Assembly (NCBI GenBank): GCA_964030785.1
Contig: OZ034975.1
Location: 18,895,142 to 18,959,141 of the forward strand
Source: Siderastrea siderea
Lineage: Eukaryota; Cnidaria; Anthozoa; Scleractinia; Rhizangiidae
Reading direction: 5' to 3'
Length of the DNA stretch: 64,000 bases
The position numbers and the translations under genes were made by a program. This document shows positions 1 through 13,300 of this stretch, one piece after another. The notes beneath the pieces are model-generated. The model was given only the letters and a program-made list of their open reading frames with translations, was not told the origin of the DNA and searched no databases. Every line of letters starts with the position of its first letter. Positions within the stretch are counted from its first letter, which is position 1.

Positions 1-44
1 CCAATCAGGACAACGACCAGAGACTTATAACATCTACTGACGAT

Positions 45-170
45 TCACAGTTCACTTGACTTTGATGATGACTTCCGCTCAGGTTGTCGAAACGTCAATG
101 TCACCTCAAACAGTCCTTCTCAGGACTGCACTCACCCGGACGATCACAATTTATCGAATTGACAAAACCA
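45..170 (+). repeat. Penelope-type terminal repeat fragment with hammerhead-like motif
   Basis: The stretch reads TTGATGA, then a short GAC...GTC stem with a loop, then GAAACGTC. It is followed by a perfect small hairpin AGTCCTTCTCAGGACT and CACCCGGACGATCA. TGATGA + stem II + GAAACGTC is the layout of the minimal hammerhead ribozymes described in Penelope-like elements. Related, more decayed pieces lie at 8026-8085, 19745-19905 and 55188-55232. Self-cleavage is not shown. Confidence 0.45.
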
Positions 171-740
171 TTCAACAGCACGGTTTCATGTTACTCGATG
201 GACGACGGTTATTTCACAATGTTCTGCACCAACTTTGCGCTTTTCCCTCGATTTACGTGCTTGCTTATTAACTCCAAAATATTTATCAATTTACGTTTTG
301 ATAGTCCAGTTAAAAAGTACACCAAGTTGAGCCTTCACCAAGTTTAGCCACACATGTATTCTTCGGTTTTCAAAGACAACAAACAAGTGTTCCACAAATC
401 GATTGCGTGCTAAGTGTCACGCATCACAAGGTCCAAAATGTCATGTGCTAGGCAACGAACTCAGTGGAGCAGAACGAAAGTATCAGCTTCAGGTCAAGTT
501 TCGTTGTTGCTTATTTCAAAACGCTTATCTCAGACTTTGGCTAGGGCTCAATTCAGAGTATTTTTCAACAGAAAAATAGATAATAATTGATGTCATACCG
601 ATCTGATCAGTTAGAACAAATTGATCTTCACGAACCAATTCCCCGGGGTCGCCAACTTGGCGACTCATTTCCAAATCAAGTTGCCAGTACTAAAATTTTA
701 GTCGCCATGGTGCCTAAAATGGTCGCAGCTTGGTGGGTTG

Positions 741-1345
741 CAACTCTACAGCCTAGCACTCCCCCAACCTCCCCCTGTCCCAAATGGCAACTCTACAGTC
801 TAGCACTCGCCCAACCTCCCCTGTCTCAACTGGCAACTCTACAGTCTGTCACTCTCCCAACCTCCCCTGTCTCAACTGGCAACTCTACAGTCTGTCACTC
901 TCCCAACCTCCCCTGTCTCAACTGGCAACTCTACAGTCTGTCACTCTCCCAACCTCCCCTGTCTCAACTGGCAACTCTACAGTCTGTCACTCTCCCAACC
1001 TCCTCCTGTCCCGACTTACAACTTTACAGTCTCGCCCTCTTCCAACCTCCCCCTGTCCCAACTGGCAACCCTACAGTCTAACACTCTCTCATCCTCCCCT
1101 TCACCCAACTGGCAACTCTACAGTGTAGCACTCTCCCAACGTCCCCCTGTCCCAACTGGCATCTCACAGTCTAGCCCTCTCCTAACCTCTACCAGTCTCA
1201 ATGGGCAATAGTACAGTCTAGCACTCTCCCAACCTCCTCATGTCCCAGATGGCAACTCTCCAGTCTGGTACTCTCCCGACCTCCCCCTGTCCCACCTGCC
1301 AACTCTACAATCTGAAACACACCCTCTCTCTCACTGGCAAATCTA
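741..1345 (+). repeat. 46-bp minisatellite in a TRIP12 intron
   Basis: About 13 tandem copies of a pyrimidine-rich unit of 46 bp containing CAACTGGCAACTCTACAGTC and CTCCCAACCTCCCCTGTC. The central copies (about 820-1000) are nearly identical and the outer ones are diverged. The long reading frames across it come from the repeat and are not a gene. Confidence 0.9.
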
Positions 1346-1461
1346 CAGTCTGGTATTTTAGACCTCTTACCACTGGCACAACCGGGCAAGTGTATAGTTG
1401 GCACTTTCACAGGTAGGCTGATCTTAACTCACTGATTTGCTGTGTTTGCTTGTATGTCCAG

Positions 1462-3593
1462 GAGATTTCTGATGTGCTGACGAATGAAGACAACAGTGCC
1501 TGTGCATTTGAAATACTTCACAGTGGGATGGTACCAAATCTTCTCAGGTATTCTGTGCCACTGTAATCTGATTGACATGTATTTAACAAGGCTAAGGATG
1601 GCTAGGTTACTATCTCAAATTTTTCCTTATCATTCAAAAATTAAACAGTTTGAAATTGTTTTTTTTTTTTTTTTTGCTTTTTAGATATGTAACGTCAACT
1701 GAAGCCGATGATGCTCTACCTCAGGAAAAACGACTAAGAATATTTTTCCATGTTTTCGTGGGATTGCCGGTCAGTATTAATACTGTATGTCTGATAGCCC
1801 AACTGATAACCAATTCCAGCCATCATTTTATGGCTAATTATCTCCTTGCTTCTCTGATCCATTTTGATTTGCTGAGAATGTTATTATGATCCAAGGGGAT
1901 GGACAGTAATTTGTTTTGAGCTTGTGTTGTTGTTATTCTAAATTGAAAAATTGAACAGTTCGTTGGGAAAAGTCATGATTTGGTTTCAAAACTGAAAGTG
2001 CCCTAAAAACCTTTATTATGGCATACTGATTGGTTTATGATGTAAGAAGCAAAGCTCCAAAAATAAGCTCATTGCCTTTTCCAGAAACCTTAAGTAATTC
2101 AAATGAAATATGTCAATTACCTTGTCAATTCTTTTTCTCCACAGCAGGAAACAAGTTCAACTGGTGACCTCAAAATCTGGGTAAAAGATTTTGTGTTTTT
2201 GTTTCCACATTTTTGTTCCTTCTCCATTTCATTTTGGGCTGTCCTGTGATCATTGGTTTCTTGGCAGTATTAAAATAATGTTGTCCTTTTTTTTGCAGAG
2301 TGAACCAAATGTAGCTGCCATGAATGCCTTGATACAGAAATTACACTTGTGTGTCAACCAGCTAGAACAGGTAAAAGGACAGTTTGTCTTGACTTATGGT
2401 TGGCAATTCCTGCAACCCAGTCGTAAGCTACCTCAGAGGAGCGATAGACAACACCTGTCACACTGAAAAACAGTGGAAAAAGTAGGAGGACTCCAGATAC
2501 ACCAAAGTACCACAAAAACTAAGGAAAAGTCACACACATGTATCGCTGAGCTAGAACCTTCACTACAACATGGATGCAACATCTTGCAGCAGATCCCCGC
2601 TCTGTGATGTTTACTTTGCATTGAAATGCGATATGTACTAGTATGTTTTGCAATATCGATTTTTGTTCTCCCTTGTTTTTAGCTTCCTGTAAAAGTCCAT
2701 GACACTCCAGGAGGAGCAGTTGGTGCAAGGTAATTCTTTCAGTTTAAAGAGTGCAATCATGACCATAATGCTTTCATCCCAGATCTTTGATCCTTGTTCA
2801 AAAATGGCAACCACTGATTTTATTACAGTACTGAAAAGAATAATTTGCAAACAAAAAATAATTAACTTGGGGTAAAAATTAGGTCTCTGCAAACAATTTA
2901 GTGGAGTTATGGGTCATAGTACGTTGAGAGAAAAGGTACAGTGACTTCTTTACATCCAAGAAGAATCACCTCTCCCATACAAATCTCATAAAAAAATTGT
3001 ACAATCTATAACTTTTCAGCCTCAGACGCTAACAAGCGTGAACTTTCCAAAAAATCAAGCCAAGAAACAAATTTTCGTCCAAAACGGTTACAGGGAATAG
3101 AGTCAATTTCTCGATATAATTCCATTGGATCCTATGGTCATTTTTTTACTGAGGTTTCCAAAAGATAAGCCTGGGATAAGGGATCACTAGCTACAGGATG
3201 AGGATCAGCAGGAACAAACTTGGGATTTGCAGTTTTTGTGGGTTCAAAATCTCAGATCAAGATCAACATCAGAAATAGAATTTGTCATGGTTTTGGGATC
3301 AGTGATCAGTTATGAAAAAATAAACCTCGTTACAACCCTAGATCTGTACTATTGGATTTGTCATTTTTATTGTTGAAATTAATAAAATGGACCCGCTTGG
3401 CACAATGTTAAATCTAAATTTGTAAAATATTTGCAGAATTCCACTGGAGGGTGCTAAAGTATAAGATCGTTTTATTTAGCGCTTTTTGTTAACTGGGCTA
3501 TTACAATTTTAGTTGTACTGCTTAACTAACGCCTTCTTTGTCCTGTTTAGGGGATCACAAGCTCTCAGATTCTTCAGTTCTCACCAAATCAAG
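1462..3593 (+). CDS. TRIP12: TRIP12 exons: first six in the window
   Basis: These six exons encode the stretch after the expected ARM/WWE region. Readable peptides are [57 protein letters not shown] and [11 protein letters not shown]. This order matches vertebrate TRIP12 from memory, with the HSGLV..LL and F.HVF.GLP blocks. The third exon ([12 protein letters not shown]) is the least conserved and could be extended or shortened at its acceptor. I see no exon in 1-1461: that stretch is intron filled by a repeat fragment and a minisatellite. Confidence 0.85.
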
Positions 3594-4266
3594 GTGTGTT
3601 TTGTTCCATCACGGAAACATTAATTCTGTCCAAACTTTATTTGATGTATTGTCAGGCCATGAGGTCGATTGGCTACTTGCTGCCATATGTGGCATGATGG
3701 ACAGCTTAGTTTCACACTGTGAATAAAATTGCAGTGTTAATGGTAATGTTAGTAGGCATTCATTATGACTACAGTACCACAAGCATAAAAGTGGCATTTA
3801 GGATCAGCTTAGACTTTCTCAAAAGTCGCTCGGTATTTTGGGGTTTTGTGGTTCCGCAATCGCGCTTCCAAAAAAAAAAACACTCTGAGCTCGACTTGTG
3901 GGCAAGTCTAGGATCAGCTAGTTATTCTGACAGCAGTGAGTCTTGATACAACCTTACATAAATTCTAGAGACTGATTGAAGGCTAATTACCACAGAGGCT
4001 GTGGACCAAACGAAGCATGAAAAGCTCCAGTGCTTAACCACGCCAGAAAGCCACTCTAAATATGTGGCCAAGAAATGTTCGAAAGCATGCACGTATTCAC
4101 CTTCTAATGCAGTGGCACTGGACCTTAATGACCAACCTTCACAAACCTTAAACAAAAACGCAGTGAACAAGGCGAAGACTGACTGATTGACTGACTGACT
4201 GACTCACTGACTGGCTGACTGACTTGGCTGGCTTACTTGGCTGGCTGGCCGACTGACTAGCTGTCT

Positions 4267-4298
<32 letters not shown>

Positions 4299-4352
4299 TG
4301 ACTGACTGACTGACTGACTGACTGGCTGGCTGACGGACTTGGCTGACTGACT

Positions 4353-4384
<32 letters not shown>

Positions 4385-7300
4385 TGACTGACTGACTGAC
4401 TGACTGACTGACTGACTGACTGACTTGGCTGGCTGTCTGACTGACTTGGCTGACTGACTGACTGGCTGACTGACTTGGCTGGCTTACTTGGCTGGCTGGC
4501 CGACTGACTAGCTGTCTTGGCTGGCTGGCTGACTGACTGACTGACTGACTGGATGACGGACTTGGCTGACTGACTTCACTGGCTGGCTGGCTGGCTGACT
4601 GACTGACTGACTGACTGACTTGGCTGGCTGACTGACTGACTGACTGACTTGGCTGGCTGGCTGACTGATTGACTGACTGGCTGACTGACTATATTATTTT
4701 CCGACCAGTTAGTTCCTACGTCGTTCATTCATCTAACCTGTGAATACAGCTGCCTCTCATCGTTCCCAGCCGCTAGAGGCATTCGTGCATTTGGGAATGC
4801 AGTGTTAGTGTAGTTGACTCAGTCGTTGCCATAAACATATTGTAACTGAAGGGAATCAAAACAAGTGTAAAGGGGAAGCATGAGGGAATGGGAAGAACAG
4901 ACTTGAACAGTATGGAGTCAGGAGTGTTGAATTTAGTCATTTTTGATGGCCTTGTGGGGTACGTTTTACTCTCTTAACGATGCACTTAATTTTCTTTTTA
5001 GTGTCTTTTACAAAGACATCCTGACTGCGAAGGCTTGAGGCAATGGAAGCGCGGACCAGTAAAAATTGATCCTCTTGCTCTTGTCCAGGTATGAACCAAG
5101 CATTATTGATAGTTTTAGTCTAAAAGACAATTCATTGCATAGTATTTGAGTAATGTATGACCATTCCTTTCAAATGGTACTGTTTATCGTGCTTACAGGG
5201 TAGTCCTTTCAGTCCTTGTGAAAGATTTTGAGTAGCACTTTGGAGCAACTGGTGTTCGTTTGACCGTTTTATTGTCATGATTTCGTTACAACTAACATTT
5301 GATTCTGGATCATTGCTTGTTGCATTTTCAGGCTATTGAAAGATATCTAGTTGTTCGCGGCTATGGAAAGAAACGTGAGGTTAGTACGAATTTTTGTTTG
5401 CTTTGACAAGTGCACTATCAAGACCATCTATTCTGCAGTGAACTGTGTGCTGGGCCATTAACTCAAACCTCCCGCTAACTTGAATCGAATCAGTTTCCTT
5501 TGCTTCATTCTTATCCTATTGCAGTAACCTGGGAGAATTCAAACTTTTGCTAACTTGAACAGTTTTCTGTTCAAGTTCTACTGCGCAGACGTCTCTTGTT
5601 TCCTTCCTACTGTGGAGGAAGGAAATTTAGGAGAGGTATGTGCGCAGGCTGCAAGTTATCTTGATTCAACGGGAAGTTTATGAACCGAAATGTCGCATTC
5701 TTTCATGAAAAAAAGTTAATCATTTGCTTTGATCCTTCAGAGTTTCATAATAATCTGTTTTGCACTTATTCCTCTGATTTTGTTTGTTCCTTCTGACAGA
5801 ATCCGGATGATGATGGAAGTGATGATGACGGGTAAGTTAGTTAAAAATGATGAAAAGGCTGCTCAGAACACTCTGATGTTTGTGGGAGATAAGGCGTATT
5901 TTAGTCAACGTTACATAACGTAAGTTGTAGCTTGTACACTGGCTTAGACACTGGAGAAGAAAGCGTTTTATTTGGGGGATAAACTGTACATTAGTCGAGA
6001 TGTTCATAATTAGTAATGTGTTTTGGTGATTTTTTTTATAAATCGCAATGGAATAAGAGTTACCGAGAGCGATTATGTTGAGTTTAGTCAAGTTGATTAG
6101 TTTTAATTCCTTTATTATTGTTTTCAGATCTGACGATGACATTGATGAATCTCTGGTAAGTATTGTTCAGAATTTAAGTCATTGCTTTTTTCATTTGAAT
6201 TGTTTTGTTTTTATCTGTGTCAACGTGTGTAACTATCAAACGATTTGCTCTTACAGGCAACTGAACTACAAGGACAAAACAATTCAAGGTTTGTAAATTT
6301 TTGTTTAGTTTAAGAGAAAAATTGGTTGACGGCCATGTATCTAATTAGGTAATGGGTTTATGTAGCTACAGAAACAGTGTATTTTGACTGGTGCCATCTG
6401 TCACTATGGCTGTGGGAAGCTAGGACACTTAACCATTTGTCCATGAAATCATGCAAGTTGTACAGTACAGGAATTGGTTGCCAGCGAGGCATACAGAGAC
6501 CTTGATAAAGTGTTAACGCCACCCCTGTGTTACAGGGAAGTCAAATTGTGAACCAACCCTCCATGATATGAGCTGATAGTCTGGTGTGGATGCCCCTTAA
6601 CCCTTAAAGCCCCAGTTTTGACAAACATCTAATTTCTCCTCACTTCTCAGTACTGGATCAAACGTTTTGGTCCTGAGAATAAAGGAAATGGTCACCAAAA
6701 AGAAAATGTCTTCATGTTTAAACAAATTCTCTCGAGTAGTACCATAAAAAATACATGGAGAACAGTGAAGAGAATAGGCACATTGATATTGTTGGTGGTT
6801 TGAACGGGGTGGTCATAGTAATGGGAGAGGGACAAATTATGGTAGCTTACACAAAGGAAGCAGGAGCAAAGACTAAGACAACAGGGAAAGACAGTATAAT
6901 GTAGAAGGCAAAATGAATTTGACTGGCATCATGACACAGTTTAAAGGATAGTTTCGACGCTTTTTGTCAGTTTTGTTTGTTTTAGTCATTTTGGCCGTGC
7001 TAACTGGGTAAAATTAGAAAAAAGATAGCTTTTTAGGGCTCTAAAAGGCAGTTGTTCGTCTCATGAATGCGGTCGTCGGGTTTTTGAGTCACAAAAGTGG
7101 TCGTAATCAGAAGGTGGTCGTTTTGACGGGGAGATCGTAACATGGAGTTCCACTGTAGGAGGAAATTGTATATTTATTGTAGCACCATTCAAGAAAGAAT
7201 CTGATTATCAAAGATTAACCCGTGAAAATTGGTTTTATTCAGGCATCAGCTGGAGATTTTATTAGGGGATCATCTTCTCCCTTATAACATGACAGTGTAT

Positions 7301-10300
7301 CAAGCTATCAAGCAGTTTGGCCAGGTAAGGTAGTTTCCAATTGAGTCGTTGGAAGATCGTAGTGTATATTCTATGGGCCGATTATTTGAAAAATTTCCGA
7401 GTTAGAGCTGGTTTAAGAGCGTTTTAAAAATTTTTTTTTTTTTGGTTTTACCGTGCGATGGCACGAACTATGGCCACCCAGACAACAATTTAAGACAAAT
7501 TGTTATCAATTCTAGTCAACCGGAAGACGTGTTCAGAGCAATGAAATGGCTAGAAATTCTCCTTGACCAGTTCATATTCAGCGATGTGCAGTATGTCTGT
7601 GATGTGTTCAGAACCTTCGATACCCATGAAAAGCTGCCTCAAAATTTTGTCCCTGTGGTCTCGGTTCGTGTGGTAGCACTGTAAACTACTCGTAAGAAGG
7701 TCAAAGTAGCTGTTACTCGTTGTGTTACACGTGCTCTCAACATTGTTTACAGTGGATGACGCTAGTTTAATTTCGAGTTAAACCATGGTTTTGTTAAATC
7801 CTGTCTAAATTTTGTTTGAATGCTCGACTAATATACGTCTGTGTTTATGTTCTGCCTTCTGCTTTAGGCCCCAAGTTAGTTTCCGTCAAACACGTCTGAA
7901 GAAAGCTTGTAACAAACTTTGATACAAGCTGCTTTTGCTCGCTAGCGCGCGTCCTGTGTTATTCAGGTTACCCATGCGCCTAAAAATTACTCAACGTTTG
8001 CACGCTAACTCTGAGGTTGGTGAAGTGGGATCGTTCGGCTGAGTGTAGTCTTGAGAAGGAATATGTGCGATGACATCGATTAGGGCTCTCTTCAATTATT
8101 TGATGGCCGTTCTAATGTTAGTGATTGTTTTGTTTTAAGTGCGATGAAGACAAAGACTTGGAAGACGATCAGGGTATCCTGGGCAGACCCAGTATATGGG
8201 TCTCAACACACACGATATGGTAAGCTGTCTGATACTCGTAGTTAAGCATACGCTTGTCATTTTTAAAAGTTCTTTATAGACGTAGCAGCTCTACACCGAC
8301 AGTTCTTAACACGGTACTATGAAACAACTAGCACTGCTCCGCCATTTGATGGAATGCTACTCATCGCCAGCATTTTGTAAGGTCGGCTACCTAACGGTTT
8401 GCTGATGTATTTATACACCTGGGTCCGGTTGTTCAAAGGGTGGATAACGCTATCCAACGGATAAATCACTATCCAGCGTATAAATGATAAGAAAACAAAG
8501 AACACTATCCACTGGATAGTGATTTTTCCGGTGGATAGAGTTATTCGCTCTTTGAACTACCGGGGCCTGGGAGAAAAGAGAAAGTGAAGTAAAGTTTCCT
8601 TTCCAAGACAACAATGCGATGACAGATACGGGGACTAAAACCACGGACCTTTAGGTCTGGCCCCAGTTGTTCAAAAGTTGGATAGCGCTATCCACGGGAT
8701 AAATCACTATCCAGTGGATAAGTGTTAGGGAAACCAATTGCGTTATCCACTGGATAGAGATCTATCATGTGGATAGCACTATCCGACTTTTGAACAACTA
8801 GGGCCTGATGGTATAACTACCCGAGTCTAACCAATTTTGAAATAAGTAAGGTTCCCATTTTATGTTGCCGTTATATGTTGTCCAGAGCAGTGGGTGGTGC
8901 TTGAGATTGTGGTATGAAGTTGAATTTGAATTAATTTTCACCCTGCATTGCTGGTGAGCAGTGTAGGAACCATGTGAAAAAACGTCCTGAAGGTAACCCA
9001 CTCATAAATGTGCCAGTCCTGCAGTGCATTGGTTAATGAATCGCCGTTAATACCTATTTTGTCGATTAAACGCCGGATTCAAATAAACGCCGGGTCCGCA
9101 GGGCCGAGTTTAACATAAACGCCCCCGGCGTTTATTTGGGGTCCCGGCGTTTATTTGAGGTACCGGCGTTTATTCGAGATGGGTATGCTAAACAGTACTC
9201 GACCTTGCCTTTTTGACTTACTAGTCCTTGGGCTGGTGCGGTTTAGCCAGCAGGCACCACTTGGTAGTCAAGCCTGGGCTCAATATGGGTTGATATGTCC
9301 TGTGGACCTCGCATGACTTTTTCCCTTCCGTGATATATACGCAGGCAAACGTTGCTTTTCCACTCGGGATGAAAGTGTCGGAATGCTTTAACCGCTGCAA
9401 CAGGGTCTGAACTTGATTCGCTTGCACACGAATGGTTTTTCGGTTCTTAGTTGCTTGGTTGTGCTTCGTCTTTCTTGACTTCCTTGTCATCACGCTGCTT
9501 CTTCGTGGGACTATCGCATTTCTTGAAGGAAGAGTCTATCCTCTTCATACTGATGGAGGCCCCGATCGAAAATCAAAGATGGCAGTGCACCACATTACAA
9601 GATGGCGGCCTGTTTGTGAATTACTTGGTCCCACTAGTGCTCAGTCTCCTTACCAGTTCACAGACGTTACCGATCGCAAAATGCGAGAAAACATCATTAA
9701 CTTTCTTTTATTTTTCTCAGTCCCGATCAACTAAAACCAGAAGCTTTTGATAAACTTATGCTAAAACTATTTTTTTCTTTACTTATCTTTCCAAAACCTG
9801 ATGTGCTTTGACTAACCCAGTGGCTAGTTGTTCTGAAATTTTACTAGCCCAAACCCATTTTTTACTAGCCCTGGGCTAATGGACTACCGCTAAGGTCGAG
9901 CACTGCTGAGTAAATCAGGATTATTTGTCATAAGTGCATACTAATTCTCTTCATCAATCCTACCATTAGATTTGAATTTATACACTGATATTCAAAGCAA
10001 ACCACCTTTTACAAAAGTACTTCTAACTATAACAGATGAAACAAACGACGCATAAGGTATCGTGTCAATCTCTTTTAAATCATGGTAACCTTTCTGCGGG
10101 CTTTAACATCAAGCAAGGATCACCTCGAGGTTCTCTCCAGCGTTTCTCAAGCGGTTCCTTGAATCTTTCCATAATTTTGCCTTTCTCGAAACTCATGGAG
10201 CAGGAAGCTCTCCTTCACTAAACGTGTTCTAAATTGCTTGCACAGTACGTTTGCTGTCGAGCAGTTACCAATACACTTCTTCCGTGTCTTACGGAGAAGC

Positions 10301-13300
10301 GTAACGTTGAGAAGAGTTCAATCACTGTTCCTGTCAGTGGTGGTTATTTTTGATAAATAATACACTAGATTCAATTACTGGTTGATCACATTTTTAACGT
10401 TTTTATTGAAATTTGGTTCCTGGTTCAATAAACCTCCAATACTGATATATAAAAATGGATGGCTGAAAAGTGCATTTAATAAATACACGCCGGGCCCCGA
10501 ATAAACGCTGGGTTCGAATAAACGCCGGGTATACGAGGCCGAGTTTAAAATAAACGCCGCCGGGGTTTAATCGAGAAAATACGGTAGTTATGGTGGTGGT
10601 ATATTTTTCAGGTTCCGTCCTCTAAGTCAAAACCAAAAGGAGCAGCAGTCTGTAAACAGCAGCAAACCCAAGTCTGGTGTGGCAAGTGCGTCACGACTTT
10701 CCAGAAAATCATGGAAAGAAGATGGTAAGCAGTGCATGCTATTCAATATTTCTGTTTTTTTTTTTTGCTGCTTTTGGATTAATTTGCTTACTCAAGACAT
10801 AGTGAGTGCTTACACGTAGTCTGAGGCAAGCAAATCTAGAGGCTAATGCTATCGTACAACAACAGAACTTGCCCTAATTCGCGGTCCAACATGGCAGACT
10901 ACCACAACATCCGCGGGAAAACCTGTTGCCTTCAATAGTACGAGAATTCGCTGATTAAAAAACAAACAAACAAACAAACAAAACAAGTTCATGCTGGTGG
11001 TTACGGTGGTGAACAGCACGACTGAGAAAAGGGAAAGGCAACATTTTCTCGTGTGACCAGCGTGACGGCTGGGATTCCCGGTTTAAATTGCTGTCCTTTA
11101 TTTGGCCATTAAAGACATGAAAATAAAGAGTGGCGGCAAGATACAATCGGAAATACAATGTATGATATTGTGTAACTAGCTGTTAGACAAGGGCAATTTT
11201 CCGTCTTCCAGCTCTTACAGTACCTCAGTCGTCCTCATGCAAATCGAATATGAATCCAATCACGGCTTATTGTATAATCAACATTAGAGTGTGATTTCTT
11301 TGGCATTTCTGGTCCATAGGTCTTGGTGGGGGGACATTTGCGCATACCCGTACACAGGGTTGTAGTTAAGAAATTTGTCTGCCGGTTAGCTTAGAAATTG
11401 AGCCGGCTAAAGAAGGCGCAAAGCACCTTCTGCCGTTGGCAGAGCCGACAGGGGGATAGGTATGGGAGAGGGTCGCCCCCTCCCATTGGGGGGGTATGGG
11501 GGCCTCCCCCAGGAAATTTTGAAAATTTTAATTCAATTTGGTGCACTCTGGTGAAATCTAGGGGCTCTTTTATGCAAAAAGAAACAACCATTAAAGAGAA
11601 AAAATTATACATGCGTAGGCATTTTGTTATTTACCATCCCCTGATATTGGGATTATATATCATATTATTTTATTTCTAATATGAATGCAAATAAAAATAC
11701 ATTTACCACAGGATGTTGAATATGGGAATATAAGTTTAATGTGCTCTGTTGCTGATTTATAGCTCATCATCTGAGAAGAAATCACTGTCATAGTCTGAAT
11801 CACTATCACTATCACTGTCATCTTTATTTCCTTGTTCTTCCAAGTGGAACAGCCTCAAAGCACAAGAAAGAAAAGAAAATGAATATATAGTACCTCCTTA
11901 ACTTTGTAAGGCTAACTTTTACTCTTCCACAAAAAGTAAAGTTTAACTTGATTATTCGAGCAATAACACTTTTAATAAGGACGAGTTCGGAGCAACTGCG
12001 GAACTATTTAACACTAACTTAAAAATATTTATTTCTGGCATGTGACTTACTTAACTGTAATCACCTTGTTGCCTTCGAGCAAAAAATGCTCTAATATCCC
12101 CCTGGTCGGTATCACGTTTTCTTTTACGTTGATTTAAGCTTACATCTGCTGATTCCATCGATGGATAGATTGTAAATTAACAACTTTCGAACAACTGTCG
12201 GATGACTTTACAATATTCACTCGTTGATCGATCAAACTATCCAAACTATCTCCTCTCTCTTGTCCCACGTTTACGAGAGATCCGAGAGACCTGGTAACGA
12301 ACTCGTTCCCAATCTTTCGCAACGCCTTGAATGCGGGGGGGCTACCAAGCTTCGTGTTGACAAGATGGCGGACGCAGAAAACGGAAAGAGGACGGAGGAC
12401 ACGGTAAACAAGTTCTCAAAACAGGACTTTATTTCAATTACTTTGTGGCATCGATACTCAAGGTAGTCAGGAGTTTATGCAGCCTTTTCACTTAGAATAT
12501 ATGATTCTAAATCGAACAATTGCTAGTGCGTAACCAAAGAACTGTTCATTGCCCTTTTAACCGAGTGTTCGCCAGCCAAATTCAGCCGGCGATGACCTCT
12601 TTCCCAGCCGGCGAATTTCGCCGGCAGCCGGCGCTTAGCGACAACCCTGCGTACAAACGTACCTAAATCTCGTGACTTTTGCGTGACTTCTTTAAGGTTG
12701 TTTTCAAGCCTCCCTTTCATACTTTCTTGATATGGTGTTTGTTCGTTTGTCATGTGATTCTTTGATAGATATATTTGGTTCTTTGTTCATCTATTACAGA
12801 TTCGGAGAATGAAGTGTCTTTGAGTCATCTCCTTTCAGCTTGCGAACCTCAAAACTTCAGTAAGTTGAAACATCAATGTCAGAAACACAAATGTCGTTGG
12901 AGTTTTTTTTTGTGTGGTTAAATATTACATTTTTAACTGGGGGGGGGGGTTGGACAGAGGTAGTAGTGGGGGTAGAGTGTGTCCTTTAAAAATGTTAAGT
13001 TAAAATCTTATTTCTTGTTTCACAGGTACGTCTGATCCAAGTATTGAAGTGATCAGTCTCATGAAGGCTCTGCATGTTCTCAATTCTCATTGGACGACGC
13101 TTTATGAGGTCAGTGTAATTCGGTAGCTAAGTACATGAACAAGTATGGATGCAAGGCAATGTTGTAAACTGTCTTTGGTAGTGAAATAGCCTAATACTCT
13201 TCTTTTTTTATTTACTTTGTTTTTGTGAGCTTCATGTTAATTTATGTCAAGTCTCAGTAACCCGCCTCGATTGACCTTAGCTACTTTGCGGGTCACTATT

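Larger units (their letters stand above)
11355..12649. mobile_element. 1.3-kb TIR element flanked by 6-bp direct repeats
   Basis: Ends: CAGGGTTGTAGTTAAG at the left and, inverted, CAGGGTTGTCGCTAAGCG at the right, followed inward on both sides by GCCGGC-rich sequence. CGTACA flanks it directly (11349-11354 and 12650-12655), as expected for a target-site duplication. No full transposase. It carries three small reading frames (12051-12158 -, 11757-11900 -, 12365-12462 +), so it looks like a deletion derivative or a carrier of captured sequence. A 6-bp duplication is unusual for hAT, so the superfamily is open. Confidence 0.7.

Noticed and set aside
587..1128. Two long + strand frames rich in Pro/Ser/Leu/Thr
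   Set aside because: They are translations of the 46-bp minisatellite; no splice support and outside the TRIP12 frame.
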